64,000 bases of DNA from Oceanospirillum sp047518265. Its GTDB lineage: Bacteria; Pseudomonadota; Gammaproteobacteria; Pseudomonadales; Halomonadaceae. Under the pieces are notes generated by a model that was given only the letters and a program-made list of their open reading frames with translations, was not told the origin of the DNA and did not search any database. The stretch is taken from the NCBI GenBank assembly GCA_047518265.1, contig JAKZRG010000033.1:1-64000 (forward strand). Direction: 5' to 3'. A program made the position numbers and the translations under genes. Below are positions 35,732-44,699 of the stretch, one piece after another; position 1 is the first letter of the stretch, and each line of letters opens with the position of its first letter.

Positions 35732-37213
35732 ATGGACCAAGTGAAGCGAAGCAAACAAAAGGTAACAACGGAGAAAGTTGGCAGAATAGAGCAAAAGAAT
35801 CGTAAACACTTTTTATCATTCGCACTACTTTTTATGTTGGCTTGGCGGAATTTGTGGCGCCATCGCCGTCGAACGTTAATCACTTTATGCTCCATTGCAT
35901 TTGGTTTTGCTTTGGCCGTTATCTCCATTGGTATTGGTGATGGCAGCCATAACGCAATGATCCGCAATGCTATCAATATGGGAGATGGTCATTTAACGGT
36001 TCAGGTTAAAGGATACAGCGAAGCACCTGCTAATTATAAGTTCATCGCCGAGGGGCGAAGTATTGAGCAAGCCCTAGAATCTTTATCCCAATCAGCCGTA
36101 CATGGCTCTAAACCTCCTTTCTCTGAGGCAAAAAGCCTTCATATTTATCCCAGAGTTTCATTACAAGTATTGGCCAGCACCGCTCATAATTCTGTTGGGG
36201 TTGCAGTGGAAGGTATTCAATTAACTTCTAGGCCTCATTCCGGCTCTAACCCTGCCCTTCAAGACCCTAGAGCTAAAATGCTCTCGCAACAATTGATTGA
36301 GGGGGAATGGCTCACTGAGGTTAACAATAGAGGGGTTGTTTTAGGGGATGGGATGGCTCGAAAACTTAAAGTTAGACTCGGTAGTAAAGTCATTTTAATG
36401 GCGGGGACTCAAAACGGCGATACTCAAGCGGAGCTAGTACGGGTACAGGGTATTTTTAGTTCAGGTTTGGATGAGCTTGATAATTACTTAATTATTGCCA
36501 ACATTGATTTTGCTCGGCGATTTTTAATAGTCAATGAGTTGGATACGCATAAAATAAGTCAGAATGTTCTAGAGGAGAACACTATAGAGGAAAATAAGCG
36601 TCCGGTAACACGCTATGCCATATTTTTGGCAAAACCGAATCAGTTAAATCAGTGGAAAGCTGTCCTTCAGCATCAAATAAAAAATATAACGATTAAAGAA
36701 GGTGAATATTCAGAAATAGTTGTACAGGATTGGCAGGAATTGATGCCGCAATTAGTACAATTTATTGTTTTAGATGATGCAGGTAATTATGTATTTCTTT
36801 TCTTGATACTGATATTAGTGCTATTTGGCATTGTAAATACGGTTTTGATGAGTGTATTAGAACGCACCCGAGAGTTTGGTCTACTACGGGCGCTAGGCTT
36901 GGGGCGCTATCAGCTTATGTTATTGGTTTCATGCGAAGCGTTATTATTAAGTTGTCTTGCGGTGGTGCTCGGTTGGTGTTTAGGGGGGCTGTTGCATCTT
37001 TGGTTTAGTTATCACGGTTTGGATCTGTCGGGTTTAATGACTGAGGGTACGGCAATAATGGGGACGTATATGGATCCTGTGATTCGCTCTGAGCTATCAA
37101 TCGAGCGAATAATACAGCTGACATTAGGTGTTTTTATAACCACATTATTATCTGGGCTTTATCCTGCATTTAAAGCAACGAGAGTACTGCCAGTAGAGGC
37201 TTTAAGAAGTTGA
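35732..37213 (+). CDS. FtsX/MacB-type ABC transporter permease 2
   Basis: A 493-residue paralog of the preceding permease. An N-terminal basic tail and membrane helix (LFMLAWRNLWRHRRRTLITL) are followed by a ~260-residue periplasmic domain and three C-terminal helices (VFLFLILILVLFGIVNTVLM, LLVSCEALLLSCLAVVLGWC, LTLGVFITTLLSGLYPAFKA). It starts 15 bases after permease 1 and probably heterodimerises with it in the inner membrane. Confidence 0.88.
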   Translation: MDQVKRSKQKVTTEKVGRIEQKNRKHFLSFALLFMLAWRNLWRHRRRTLITLCSIAFGFALAVISIGIGDGSHNAMIRNAINMGDGHLTVQVKGYSEAPANYKFIAEGRSIEQALESLSQSAVHGSKPPFSEAKSLHIYPRVSLQVLASTAHNSVGVAVEGIQLTSRPHSGSNPALQDPRAKMLSQQLIEGEWLTEVNNRGVVLGDGMARKLKVRLGSKVILMAGTQNGDTQAELVRVQGIFSSGLDELDNYLIIANIDFARRFLIVNELDTHKISQNVLEENTIEENKRPVTRYAIFLAKPNQLNQWKAVLQHQIKNITIKEGEYSEIVVQDWQELMPQLVQFIVLDDAGNYVFLFLILILVLFGIVNTVLMSVLERTREFGLLRALGLGRYQLMLLVSCEALLLSCLAVVLGWCLGGLLHLWFSYHGLDLSGLMTEGTAIMGTYMDPVIRSELSIERIIQLTLGVFITTLLSGLYPAFKATRVLPVEALRS

Positions 37214-37272
37214 TGGTTTGAGGCTTGATGGCTTAAAGGCAGATCGCCGCTAAAATGGATGGAATAGAATAT

Positions 37273-37971
37273 ATGTCGTTATTGCGTTTGCAGCAGCTAA
37301 GCAAGCATTATCAACAAGGTGATATGACCGTTGATGCCCTAAGCCATGTGAGCTTAACCGTTGATGAAGGAGAATTTGTGGCCTTAGTGGGGCCATCGGG
37401 TTCAGGAAAAACGACTCTATTGAATATGATAGGCGGTTTAGATCTACCCAGTGAGGGAAAAGTGTTTATCAATGATAACGATCTGACCCAGTTAAAAGAA
37501 GCTGAGTTATCTGATTTTAGATTGTTTCAGTTAGGCTTTATCTTCCAAGCTTACAATTTAGTTCCTGTGCTAACGGCATTGGAAAATGTTGAGTTGATTA
37601 TGGTGTTGCAAGGGCGATCAGCCGCAGAGCGGAGATCACGAGCAGAGCATTACTTACAATTGGTGGGCTTATCCGATCAAATGCAGCGTAAACCCTCAGC
37701 ACTGAGCGGCGGACAACAACAGCGAGTGGCGGTAGCCAGAGCTCTGGCAGCGGGGCCAAGATTAGTTTTGGCAGATGAACCCACCGCAAATCTAGATTCA
37801 GAAAATGCCACTGCTCTGTTGGATATTATGTATAAACTGAGCCATGAAGAGAAAACGACCTTTATTTTTTCCACCCATGATCCTCGTGTCATGGAACGAG
37901 CAGAGCGTATTGTTACTTTAAGAGATGGTCAAATAACAAAGGATAAACGAGTTAATGGCGTGGCAGGTTGA
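37273..37971 (+). CDS. LolD/MacB-type ABC transporter ATPase
   Basis: A 232-residue ATPase with Walker A GPSGSGKTTLLN, Q-loop FIFQAYNLVPVLTALEN, signature LSGGQQQRVAVARAL, Walker B LVLADEPTANLDSE and the H-loop STHDPR. It powers the two permeases upstream. ATG 37273 is preferred (MSLLRLQQLS); an in-frame ATG at 37255 would add six residues. It ends the putative five-gene operon. Confidence 0.92.
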   Translation: MSLLRLQQLSKHYQQGDMTVDALSHVSLTVDEGEFVALVGPSGSGKTTLLNMIGGLDLPSEGKVFINDNDLTQLKEAELSDFRLFQLGFIFQAYNLVPVLTALENVELIMVLQGRSAAERRSRAEHYLQLVGLSDQMQRKPSALSGGQQQRVAVARALAAGPRLVLADEPTANLDSENATALLDIMYKLSHEEKTTFIFSTHDPRVMERAERIVTLRDGQITKDKRVNGVAG

Positions 37972-38108
37972 TAAGCTATGTACTTCGTTCATGTAAGAAG
38001 GTGATTATCTCTGCTTAAATCCAGACTTTCTTGAAAAATAAGGGGAAATCTCTTTTTTAATCTGCTTAAATCGGCCCCTCATTAAGTTTTACATATCGGA
38101 TACAGAGA

Positions 38109-38453
38109 ATGTCATACGAACTCACCGGAAAAATTAAAGTCATCCAAGATCCACAAACTTTCAGCAGTGGTTTCACCAAGCGTGAGCTGGTAGTTACTGT
38201 TGATGATGGTAAATACCCTCAAGATATCAATCTTGAGTTTGTTCAGGATAAGGTGAGTCTGCTTGATGCGCTTCAAATTGGTCAAGAGGTGACGGTTGCC
38301 TTCAATCTTCGTGGCCGCGAGCACAATGGCCGTTATTACAATAACCTTCAGGGTTGGAAGATTCAGGCTGCACAAAGCGATAATGCGGAGTTCGATCAGC
38401 AGGCGGCTTACAGTAATCACAATCCTTTTGATCAGGATGACGTGCCTTTTTAA
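38109..38453 (+). CDS. DUF3127 OB-fold protein with SSB-like acidic tail
   Basis: A 114-residue protein of the DUF3127 family (ELTGKIKVIQDPQTFSSGFT, KRELVVTVDDGKYPQDINLE, FNLRGREHNGRYYNNLQGW). The predicted single OB fold is followed by a disordered Q/N/D-rich linker and the tip DQDDVPF, much like the SSB C-terminal tip that recruits repair and replication proteins. A role in ssDNA handling is plausible, and it lies near recQ-like and ABC genes without an operon link. Single gene, followed by a terminator. Confidence 0.82.
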   Translation: MSYELTGKIKVIQDPQTFSSGFTKRELVVTVDDGKYPQDINLEFVQDKVSLLDALQIGQEVTVAFNLRGREHNGRYYNNLQGWKIQAAQSDNAEFDQQAAYSNHNPFDQDDVPF

Positions 38454-38655
38454 GGTGTCTACCTGTTGTGGCATTTGAAAGAAGAGCTGTAAGCTATCTT
38501 TCTGCATTTATCGTTAGGTTAAGAACTCTAAAGTTGACTCCCTGATGCTTCTCTGGGAGGATTAAGTAATGAATAAAAATTTTGTGAACCCGTTATTTCA
38601 AATTATTTCCATCATTCCATAGGAATGGTGGGTTTTGACGTGTTCGTAGTTTTCA

Positions 38656-38683
38656 AACCCGCCCAAGAGGCGGGTTTTTTATT
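38656..38683 (+). terminator. Intrinsic terminator upstream of the P-loop kinase gene
   Basis: AAACCCGCC pairs with GGCGGGTTT, followed by a T-run. The stem is preceded by a smaller CCATTCC/GGAATGG stem near 38610-38632. The 200 bases between 38453 and 38656 hold no gene. Confidence 0.8.
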
Positions 38684-38722
38684 ATCTGCTTCTTGAGCTC
38701 TCTAAGATGCATAGGAATCAAG

Positions 38723-39256
38723 ATGAAAAAAGTAGCGATATTTGGTAATGCAGGTGGTGGTAAATCTACGCTGGCTAAACAGTTGGCGGAGGTTACAGGC
38801 CTTCCTCTCTATTCCTTAGACAAAATACAGTTCAAGCCAGGGGGCGAAGCCGTTCCCCATGATGAATATCTTAAGGCGCATTCTGAACTATTAAGTCGGG
38901 ATGAGTGGATTATCGATGGTTTTGGTTGTGTGCCATCAGCGTGGGAACGTTTCTCTGCTGCAGATACGCTAATTTTTATTGATCTACCGATAGTCACCCA
39001 TGGACTGTGGGTAACAAAACGCTTTCTGAAGGGGTTATTTGTTAATCCCGAGGGCTGGCCTGATAACAGTCCCATAATAAAGGGAACACTCACCAGTTAT
39101 CGGGTGCTTTGGCTGTGTCATACAAAGTTGACTCCTAGATATCGAAAACTTATCTCTGACTCTGCAAATACAAAGGCGGTTTGTCACCTGAAATCACCTC
39201 GGGCTATCAGGTCTTTTCTAAATGATATTCAGTCGGAATCCTCTGTGTCGGGATAG
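38723..39256 (+). CDS. AAA-type P-loop kinase (adenylate-kinase-like / topology-modulation)
   Basis: A 177-residue cytosolic P-loop protein. Walker A is FGNAGGGKSTLAKQLAE, then LPLYSLDKIQF, EWIIDGFGCVPSAWERF, and the Walker-B-like TLIFIDLP. This is the FlaR/topology-modulation group related to shikimate and adenylate kinases, substrate unknown. ATG 38723 follows AGGAATCAAG. Single gene, with its own terminator upstream. Confidence 0.8.
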   Translation: MKKVAIFGNAGGGKSTLAKQLAEVTGLPLYSLDKIQFKPGGEAVPHDEYLKAHSELLSRDEWIIDGFGCVPSAWERFSAADTLIFIDLPIVTHGLWVTKRFLKGLFVNPEGWPDNSPIIKGTLTSYRVLWLCHTKLTPRYRKLISDSANTKAVCHLKSPRAIRSFLNDIQSESSVSG

Positions 39257-39384
39257 CCATTATCATGCAGAAATATCTAATAAGTTTATAAACCCGGTTA
39301 GAGCGGTATGATAGTTATAACCGTATGACAATAACACTGGCTGACATGGGGGAAGGTACCAATACCTAGGCCGAGATTGGGCGC

Positions 39385-40275
39385 CTATGATACTTTCCCA
39401 CTAAGTTCAGCCTCATGTTTATAGATAGCATCAACCAAAAATCGCACGCAAACACGAACACGTTCGGTTGAAACCAGATCTGGGTGGGTGAGTACCCAGG
39501 TGGGCATTGTTCTTTGGGGGTTATCACCGGGCAAACGGGCCAGACCTAGCTCGTTATCGCCTATAAGGCATAATAAGTTTGAAAACCCCATGCCTGCCTT
39601 TACCGCTTGCAGATGAGTAAAGGGGTCTAATATGACATGCTGTATCTTGCAGTTGATGTATGCCGAGTCTCGGTTCCAATGTGTCAGAACCTCCTTTAGT
39701 CCCCAGCCAACCCAGCGGCCAGTGGGCTCAGGGCCAGTAAAAGTATGTGCTGAGATATAATCTGGCGTGGCATAAATGGCACTGGCAAAGTCTGGTAGCC
39801 GATGACCAATCAAGTGTTTATCGGGCTGGGCTTGAAAGCGAATGGCAATATCGGCATTACGTCGACTCAGATTGGCGATTTCAAAGGTGGCATCAATCTC
39901 AATTTCTATCTCAGGGTAAAGGGCTGAAAATTCGGCAATATGGGGCATAACTAGGTGATGGGCTACATGGGGTGGCATGGATATACGGATGGGGCCGGAT
40001 AAGGAGGCATCACGGCCAAAGACTTCCCGTTCCATGCTCAGAATTTCACTTTCAACCCGCTCTGCTCGTTCTACCATGGCTTCACCTGTTTCGGTTAAAA
40101 CAAACCCTTCGGGATGGCGGATAAAAAGCTTGATACCCAGTTGGGATTCCATGGCCTGTAATCGTCGCGATACGGTGGAGTGACTAACCCCCATCAACTT
40201 AGAGGCGGCACGTACAGATCGCCCTCGTAAAACCGCTAGGAATACGCGCAGATCATCCCACTCAAAAACCTTCAT
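39385..40275 (-). CDS. LysR-family transcriptional regulator
   Basis: A 296-residue regulator. The N-terminal winged helix (FLAVLRGRSVRAASKLMGVS, HSTVSRRLQAMESQLGIKLF) and the C-terminal substrate-binding half (DIAIRFQAQP, FSNLLCLIGDNELGLARLP) are complete. It is divergent from the MMPL/RND gene at 40482, and the 206-base shared promoter region suggests that it controls that exporter. Inducer unknown. Confidence 0.92.
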   Translation of the reverse strand: MKVFEWDDLRVFLAVLRGRSVRAASKLMGVSHSTVSRRLQAMESQLGIKLFIRHPEGFVLTETGEAMVERAERVESEILSMEREVFGRDASLSGPIRISMPPHVAHHLVMPHIAEFSALYPEIEIEIDATFEIANLSRRNADIAIRFQAQPDKHLIGHRLPDFASAIYATPDYISAHTFTGPEPTGRWVGWGLKEVLTHWNRDSAYINCKIQHVILDPFTHLQAVKAGMGFSNLLCLIGDNELGLARLPGDNPQRTMPTWVLTHPDLVSTERVRVCVRFLVDAIYKHEAELSGKVS

Positions 40276-40481
40276 ATTGCTTTTCCTATTTGGTCACTTT
40301 TATTGGCGTGTTGATTGCTGATTCTGTTGTTTTTTTGCATGGTGCAAAAACGGAACGAGTAATTGCAATTATAGCCAGTTCTTGTGCAGTTATGAATGGG
40401 TTATCTTAGCGAAAATTCAAAGCAGGTAGGACATCTTCAGCCTGTAATTTTTAAATCACACCATGACCTATCATTTCTGGA

Positions 40482-42836
40482 ATGACCATGAGAGATAAAC
40501 TTTTTGGCGTTGTTGCCAAGCATCCTATATGGGTGATATTGGCATTTTTAGCCTTTACGGTTTTGGCTGCTGCGGGCGCGCAGAAGCTTGTTTTTAAAAG
40601 CGATTATCGTATTTTCTTTGATGACAGTAACCCACAGTTAGTGGCTTACGAGTCTATGCAGAAAATTTACAGTAAGAGCGATAATGTTAATTTTATTATT
40701 GTGCCTAAAAAAGGTGATGTGTTTACCAAAGAGCACCTAGCGGCCCTGAAAAATCTCACCGAAGAAAGCTGGCAAGTGCCTTTTTCTACTCGTGTGGATT
40801 CTTTGACCAACTTCCAATATACCTACGCCGAAGACGACGACATGATCGTTGAAGATTTGGTGATGGATGCTTCGCGTTTATCTGCGGCGGATTTGGATCG
40901 CATCAGGCAGGTGGCAGTGAATGAACCCCGCTTGGTTAATAAAATTGTTTCTGAACAGGGACATGTTTCTGTCATTGATGTGGCGGTGAAGTTACCGGGT
41001 CTTGATCCTGTGGCTGAAGTACCACAAGTGGCCAGTTATGTCCGCAAGCTGCGAGATGACTTTATTGCTAAGAATCCAGATACCGAGGTTCATCTGTCCG
41101 GTATGGTGATGCTGAACAATGCCTTTGCGGAATCCTCCATGGAAGACAGTGCGACGCTGGTGCCGCTGATGTTTTTGATTGTGGTCATCGCTATTGGTGT
41201 CTTGTTGCGGACCATTAGTGGTACTGTCGCGACTGTTCTGATTATTGTGATGAGTATTGCCAGTGCCATGGGACTGGCGGGTTGGATGGGATTTTTCCTC
41301 ACCGGCGCATCGGCTTCTGCGCCGACCATTATTTTGACCCTAGCGGTTGCGGATTGTATTCATATCCTGGCATCAATGTTCTATGAGATGAGACAGGGAG
41401 CGGATAAACGCACTGCTATTCAAAAAAGCTTAAGAGTAAACCTACAGCCTATTTTTCTGACCAGTATTACCACGGCCATTGGTTTCTTAAGCATGAACTT
41501 CTCTGATATCCCACCCTATCGGGATTTGGGGAATATCGTGGCAATGGGCGCTATTCTGGCTTTTGTCTTCTCTATCACTATTTTCCCTGCGTTATTAACA
41601 GTATTGCCTATTCGTCTGAAAGTTAAAGCGGATGACAAACCAAGCAGAATGACGCAGTTGGCCGATGTCGTGGTTTCAAAGCGTAAACTGCTGTTACCCC
41701 TGATTAGCGTGATTGTTCTCTCTCTGACGGTATTTATCCCCAAAAATGAGATCAATGACGACTTTGTAAAATACTTTGATAACAGCGTACCTTTTAGAAC
41801 CGCTACTGATTTTATGCAGGAAAACCTGTCGGGTATGACTGTATTGGAGCTGTCGGTTAAATCAGGCGTTTCAAACGGCATTAATGATCCTCAGTTCTTA
41901 AAAACCGTAGCGGAATTCAGTCAATGGTTGCGGGATCAACCAGAAACAGATCATGTAAATACCCTTACAGACACACTGATGCGTCTGAATAAAAACATGC
42001 ATGGGGATGATCCTGCTTGGCACAAGCTGCCAGAAAGTAAGGAAATGACGGCTCAATATCTGTTGTTGTATGAGATGTCACTGCCTTATGGCCTGGACCT
42101 TAATACCCAGATAAATGTTGATAAGTCTTCCACCAAACTGATTGCGACCTTTAAAAACTTAACCAGCAGTGAGCAAATTGAACTAGGCGAAAGGCTAGAG
42201 GCTTGGTTTGCAGAAAATGCTTCAGCCTATGAATTGGATTTGGCGAGCCCAAGCTTTATGTTTGCCCATATTGGCCAGAAAAGCATTGTCAGTAGCTTGG
42301 TCGGTACCATAGTTGCTCTTGTGCTGATCTCCGTAATTTTGGGTTTTGCTTTAAAGAGCTGGCGTTATGGTGTGATCAGTCTTCTGCCGAACTTACTGCC
42401 TGCTGCGGTCGCCTTTGGTATCTGGGGCATTATCAATGGACAGATCGGCATGAGCATGTCTCTGGTTATTGGTATGACTCTGGGTATTGTTGTGGATGAT
42501 ACGGTTCACTTTTTAAGCAAATACCTACATGCCCGTAGAAATAATAACGCTGACGCTGTTACTGCGGTTCATTATGCCTTTGGCAATGTGGGTAGCGCCT
42601 TATGGGTAACCACTCTGGTACTGGTCTCTGGCTTTATGGTACTGGCCCAGTCCAGCTTTAAATTAAATGGTGATATGGGACTGTTAACCGCAATCACTAT
42701 TCTGGTGGCCTTGATAATTGACTTCTTACTCCTTCCACCCCTGTTAATACTGTTTGATGGTAATCGTTCAGGTAAAAAAGAAAGTACTAATAACCATTCT
42801 TTGAAAACTAAACAGGCTGAACTATCAGCTAGTTAA
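40482..42836 (+). CDS. MMPL/RND-superfamily exporter
   Basis: A 784-residue inner-membrane protein with 12 predicted helices in two sets of six around two large periplasmic loops. The first loop has SDYRIFFDDSNPQLVAYESM, and both helix bundles have the RND central GD-like motifs (LAVADCIHILASMF and LGIVVDDTVHFLSKYL). Members export hydrophobic or lipid-like compounds and often have an outer-membrane lipoprotein-sorting partner, as here at 43322 (after a 485-base gap with repeats). Substrate unknown. Confidence 0.9.
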   Translation: MTMRDKLFGVVAKHPIWVILAFLAFTVLAAAGAQKLVFKSDYRIFFDDSNPQLVAYESMQKIYSKSDNVNFIIVPKKGDVFTKEHLAALKNLTEESWQVPFSTRVDSLTNFQYTYAEDDDMIVEDLVMDASRLSAADLDRIRQVAVNEPRLVNKIVSEQGHVSVIDVAVKLPGLDPVAEVPQVASYVRKLRDDFIAKNPDTEVHLSGMVMLNNAFAESSMEDSATLVPLMFLIVVIAIGVLLRTISGTVATVLIIVMSIASAMGLAGWMGFFLTGASASAPTIILTLAVADCIHILASMFYEMRQGADKRTAIQKSLRVNLQPIFLTSITTAIGFLSMNFSDIPPYRDLGNIVAMGAILAFVFSITIFPALLTVLPIRLKVKADDKPSRMTQLADVVVSKRKLLLPLISVIVLSLTVFIPKNEINDDFVKYFDNSVPFRTATDFMQENLSGMTVLELSVKSGVSNGINDPQFLKTVAEFSQWLRDQPETDHVNTLTDTLMRLNKNMHGDDPAWHKLPESKEMTAQYLLLYEMSLPYGLDLNTQINVDKSSTKLIATFKNLTSSEQIELGERLEAWFAENASAYELDLASPSFMFAHIGQKSIVSSLVGTIVALVLISVILGFALKSWRYGVISLLPNLLPAAVAFGIWGIINGQIGMSMSLVIGMTLGIVVDDTVHFLSKYLHARRNNNADAVTAVHYAFGNVGSALWVTTLVLVSGFMVLAQSSFKLNGDMGLLTAITILVALIIDFLLLPPLLILFDGNRSGKKESTNNHSLKTKQAELSAS

Positions 42837-42867
42837 TAGAAGCTGTTAATTAATAGTACGTTGGTAA

Positions 42868-42948
42868 GTACCCAAACATAAGTATTCCGATATTACCCTG
42901 TTCTGTGGCCGTAGGCCGGTATGCATTGAAATACTATTGTTTGGGTAT
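42868..42948. repeat. Hairpin repeat family copy H9
   Basis: TACCCAAACATAAGTATTCC on the left, GAAATACTATTGTTTGGGTA on the right, and TGGCCGTAGGCCGG in the centre. It sits directly after the MMPL gene. Confidence 0.75.
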
Positions 42949-43021
42949 GTCGCTAATTTCTAATGATAGAAAATCTAGAGTATTAATTATCCAGCGTTCT
43001 AGATTTTCTCTTCGAAGTGAG

Positions 43022-43269
43022 GCTTATGTAGGTTGGGTAGAGCGGCTGTAACATGCTGATTAGAAAAGATTATCTTGCCCCGCGAAACCCAACACGGGAT
43101 CTGTCAATTTGCTAAACAGGCTGATGCCAACATGAATATTAGGCGCTTTTCTATGTATGGGTAAAGAACCATGTATGGGGCACAGGCTCGTCTGACGTTG
43201 GGTTTCGCGGTCGAAATATTATACCTATTAATAGGCTATAGAGTGCCGCTCTACCCAACCTACATAAGC
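43022..43269. mobile_element. ~248-bp MITE-like element
   Basis: The 25-bp ends (43022-43046 and 43245-43269) are exact complements; a single mismatch allows extension to ~31 bp. A second, nested 14-bp pair lies at 43080-43093 and 43197-43210. No ORF of note. The terminal GTAGGTTGGG matches the 85-bp element at 4471-4555, suggesting one family. It lies in the 485-base gap before the lipoprotein-sorting gene. Confidence 0.75.
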
Positions 43270-43321
43270 TTCACGCTGAATCAGTTTTTAAGTATACGGA
43301 AAGTAAATAAGAGATAATATA

Positions 43322-44128
43322 ATGTTGAATAAAATCAAATTAATGGGTGCCACTCTGGCACTGACGGTTATAAGTCCATTAAGTTTAGCCATAACCTCTA
43401 TGGATCAGACGGCTCAAGAGGTAGGAGAGGCCATCCTACAGGAGAGTAAAGATAGAGATACCGGCTGGGTTGATTTTAGCGCCAATATGCTGATGGTATT
43501 GCGTAATGAGCATGGCCAGGAAAGCGTACGCGAAATCAAAATGAAAACCTTAGAGCAGTTAACGGACGGTGATAAAAGTATTACGCTTTTTAATAAACCC
43601 AGAGATGTAAAAGGCACCGCATTTTTAAGTCACTCCCATACAGTGGGGGCTGATGATCAGTGGTTATATCTGCCTTCATTAAATCGAGTGAAGCGTATCT
43701 CCTCCAATAATAAATCAGGCCCATTTATGGGCTCGGAGTTTTCTTTCGAAGATTTAGGCTCCTTTGAAATGGAGAAATATACCTACAATTATTTAAAGGA
43801 TGAGGTTATTCAGGGGTTGGATAGCTTCAAAGTCGAACAATTTCCTGTTGATAAAGCATCGGGTTATAGCAAACGTATCGTTTGGGTAGACAAACAGGAA
43901 TACCGAGTTCTAAAGATTGAATTTTATGACCGTAAAAAATCACTTTTGAAAACCCAGACCTACAGTGATTTCAAACTCTATTTGGATAAATACTGGCGGG
44001 CTAATACATCAACAATGGTCAATCATCAAAACGGGAAAACGACGGCGTTAAAGTGGAACAGCTATTCCTTTAGAACAGGGTTGAAAGATAATGATTTTAA
44101 TCGTAATGCCTTGAAACGAGCCCGTTAG
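43322..44128 (+). CDS. outer-membrane lipoprotein-sorting (LolA-like) protein 2
   Basis: A 268-residue periplasmic protein with a signal peptide (~1-22, ending SLA). It is homologous to the protein at 33614 (WLYLPSLNRVKRIS, SGPFMGSEFSFEDLG), a paralog serving the MMPL exporter upstream. Typical operons pair this family with MMPL genes, presumably to take substrate across the periplasm. The MITE at 43022 separates it from the exporter gene, so it probably has its own promoter or was separated secondarily. Confidence 0.85.
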   Translation: MLNKIKLMGATLALTVISPLSLAITSMDQTAQEVGEAILQESKDRDTGWVDFSANMLMVLRNEHGQESVREIKMKTLEQLTDGDKSITLFNKPRDVKGTAFLSHSHTVGADDQWLYLPSLNRVKRISSNNKSGPFMGSEFSFEDLGSFEMEKYTYNYLKDEVIQGLDSFKVEQFPVDKASGYSKRIVWVDKQEYRVLKIEFYDRKKSLLKTQTYSDFKLYLDKYWRANTSTMVNHQNGKTTALKWNSYSFRTGLKDNDFNRNALKRAR

Positions 44129-44150
44129 AGGTTTCTATTACCAATGGAAA

Positions 44151-44211
44151 TACTGCGCCATCTTTCAGCCTAAAGGAATGCTAATTTTAGAGTGAGATAA
44201 GCGCAGTTTTT
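44151..44211 (+). terminator. Possible terminator of the lipoprotein-sorting gene
   Basis: ACTGCGC pairs with GCGCAGT around a long loop, followed by TTTTTC. The long loop makes it doubtful. Confidence 0.3.
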
Positions 44212-44272
44212 CAGGAGGTTGCGGGAGGAAAGACACCAAACTCTATACGCCTCCTCTTAATTTGATGCGGTT

Positions 44273-44587
44273 TTAAGCTTCCACCGCTTCTTTTTCATAG
44301 CCTGCAATAATCGTTGTACTGGCCACCGACACTTCAAAAAACTGTTCCTTTGCCTTGAGGTAGTCTGCATCAGAGAAAAACTGATCCATCTTATGGCTAT
44401 CGGGGAAATGGATGGTAAAGACTCGATTGATGACGTCAGGGGTTTCCGAGCGCAATACTTCAGCTATTTTAAAGTCATAACCAAAACCGCCGCCATAAAG
44501 ATCCAAAATAGGTTTCATGGCGGTTCTATAGGCTTGGTACTGATTATCGTCGATCACGTGTAGGCCCACTAGCATTTCATAAGACAT
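44273..44587 (-). CDS. DUF1330-family-like protein
   Basis: A 104-residue protein of the dimeric alpha/beta-barrel type (MSYEMLVGLHVIDDNQYQAY, FKIAEVLRSE, VFTIHFPDSHKMDQFFSD), a DUF1330-like fold seen in small oxygenase-type proteins. ATG 44587 is chosen over 44590 because of better spacing from AAGGAAA. It probably forms a unit with the oxidoreductase gene upstream (109-base gap). Function unknown. Confidence 0.75.
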   Translation of the reverse strand: MSYEMLVGLHVIDDNQYQAYRTAMKPILDLYGGGFGYDFKIAEVLRSETPDVINRVFTIHFPDSHKMDQFFSDADYLKAKEQFFEVSVASTTIIAGYEKEAVEA

Positions 44588-44699
44588 CATGTTTCCTTAA
44601 TGAGATTTAATCTGCCATATTAAAATGAAACCCAAGGGGAAAAAGCGATGCTCATTTCCCCTTGGGTTATTGATACTATTTATGCAGCTCTGAGCGAAT

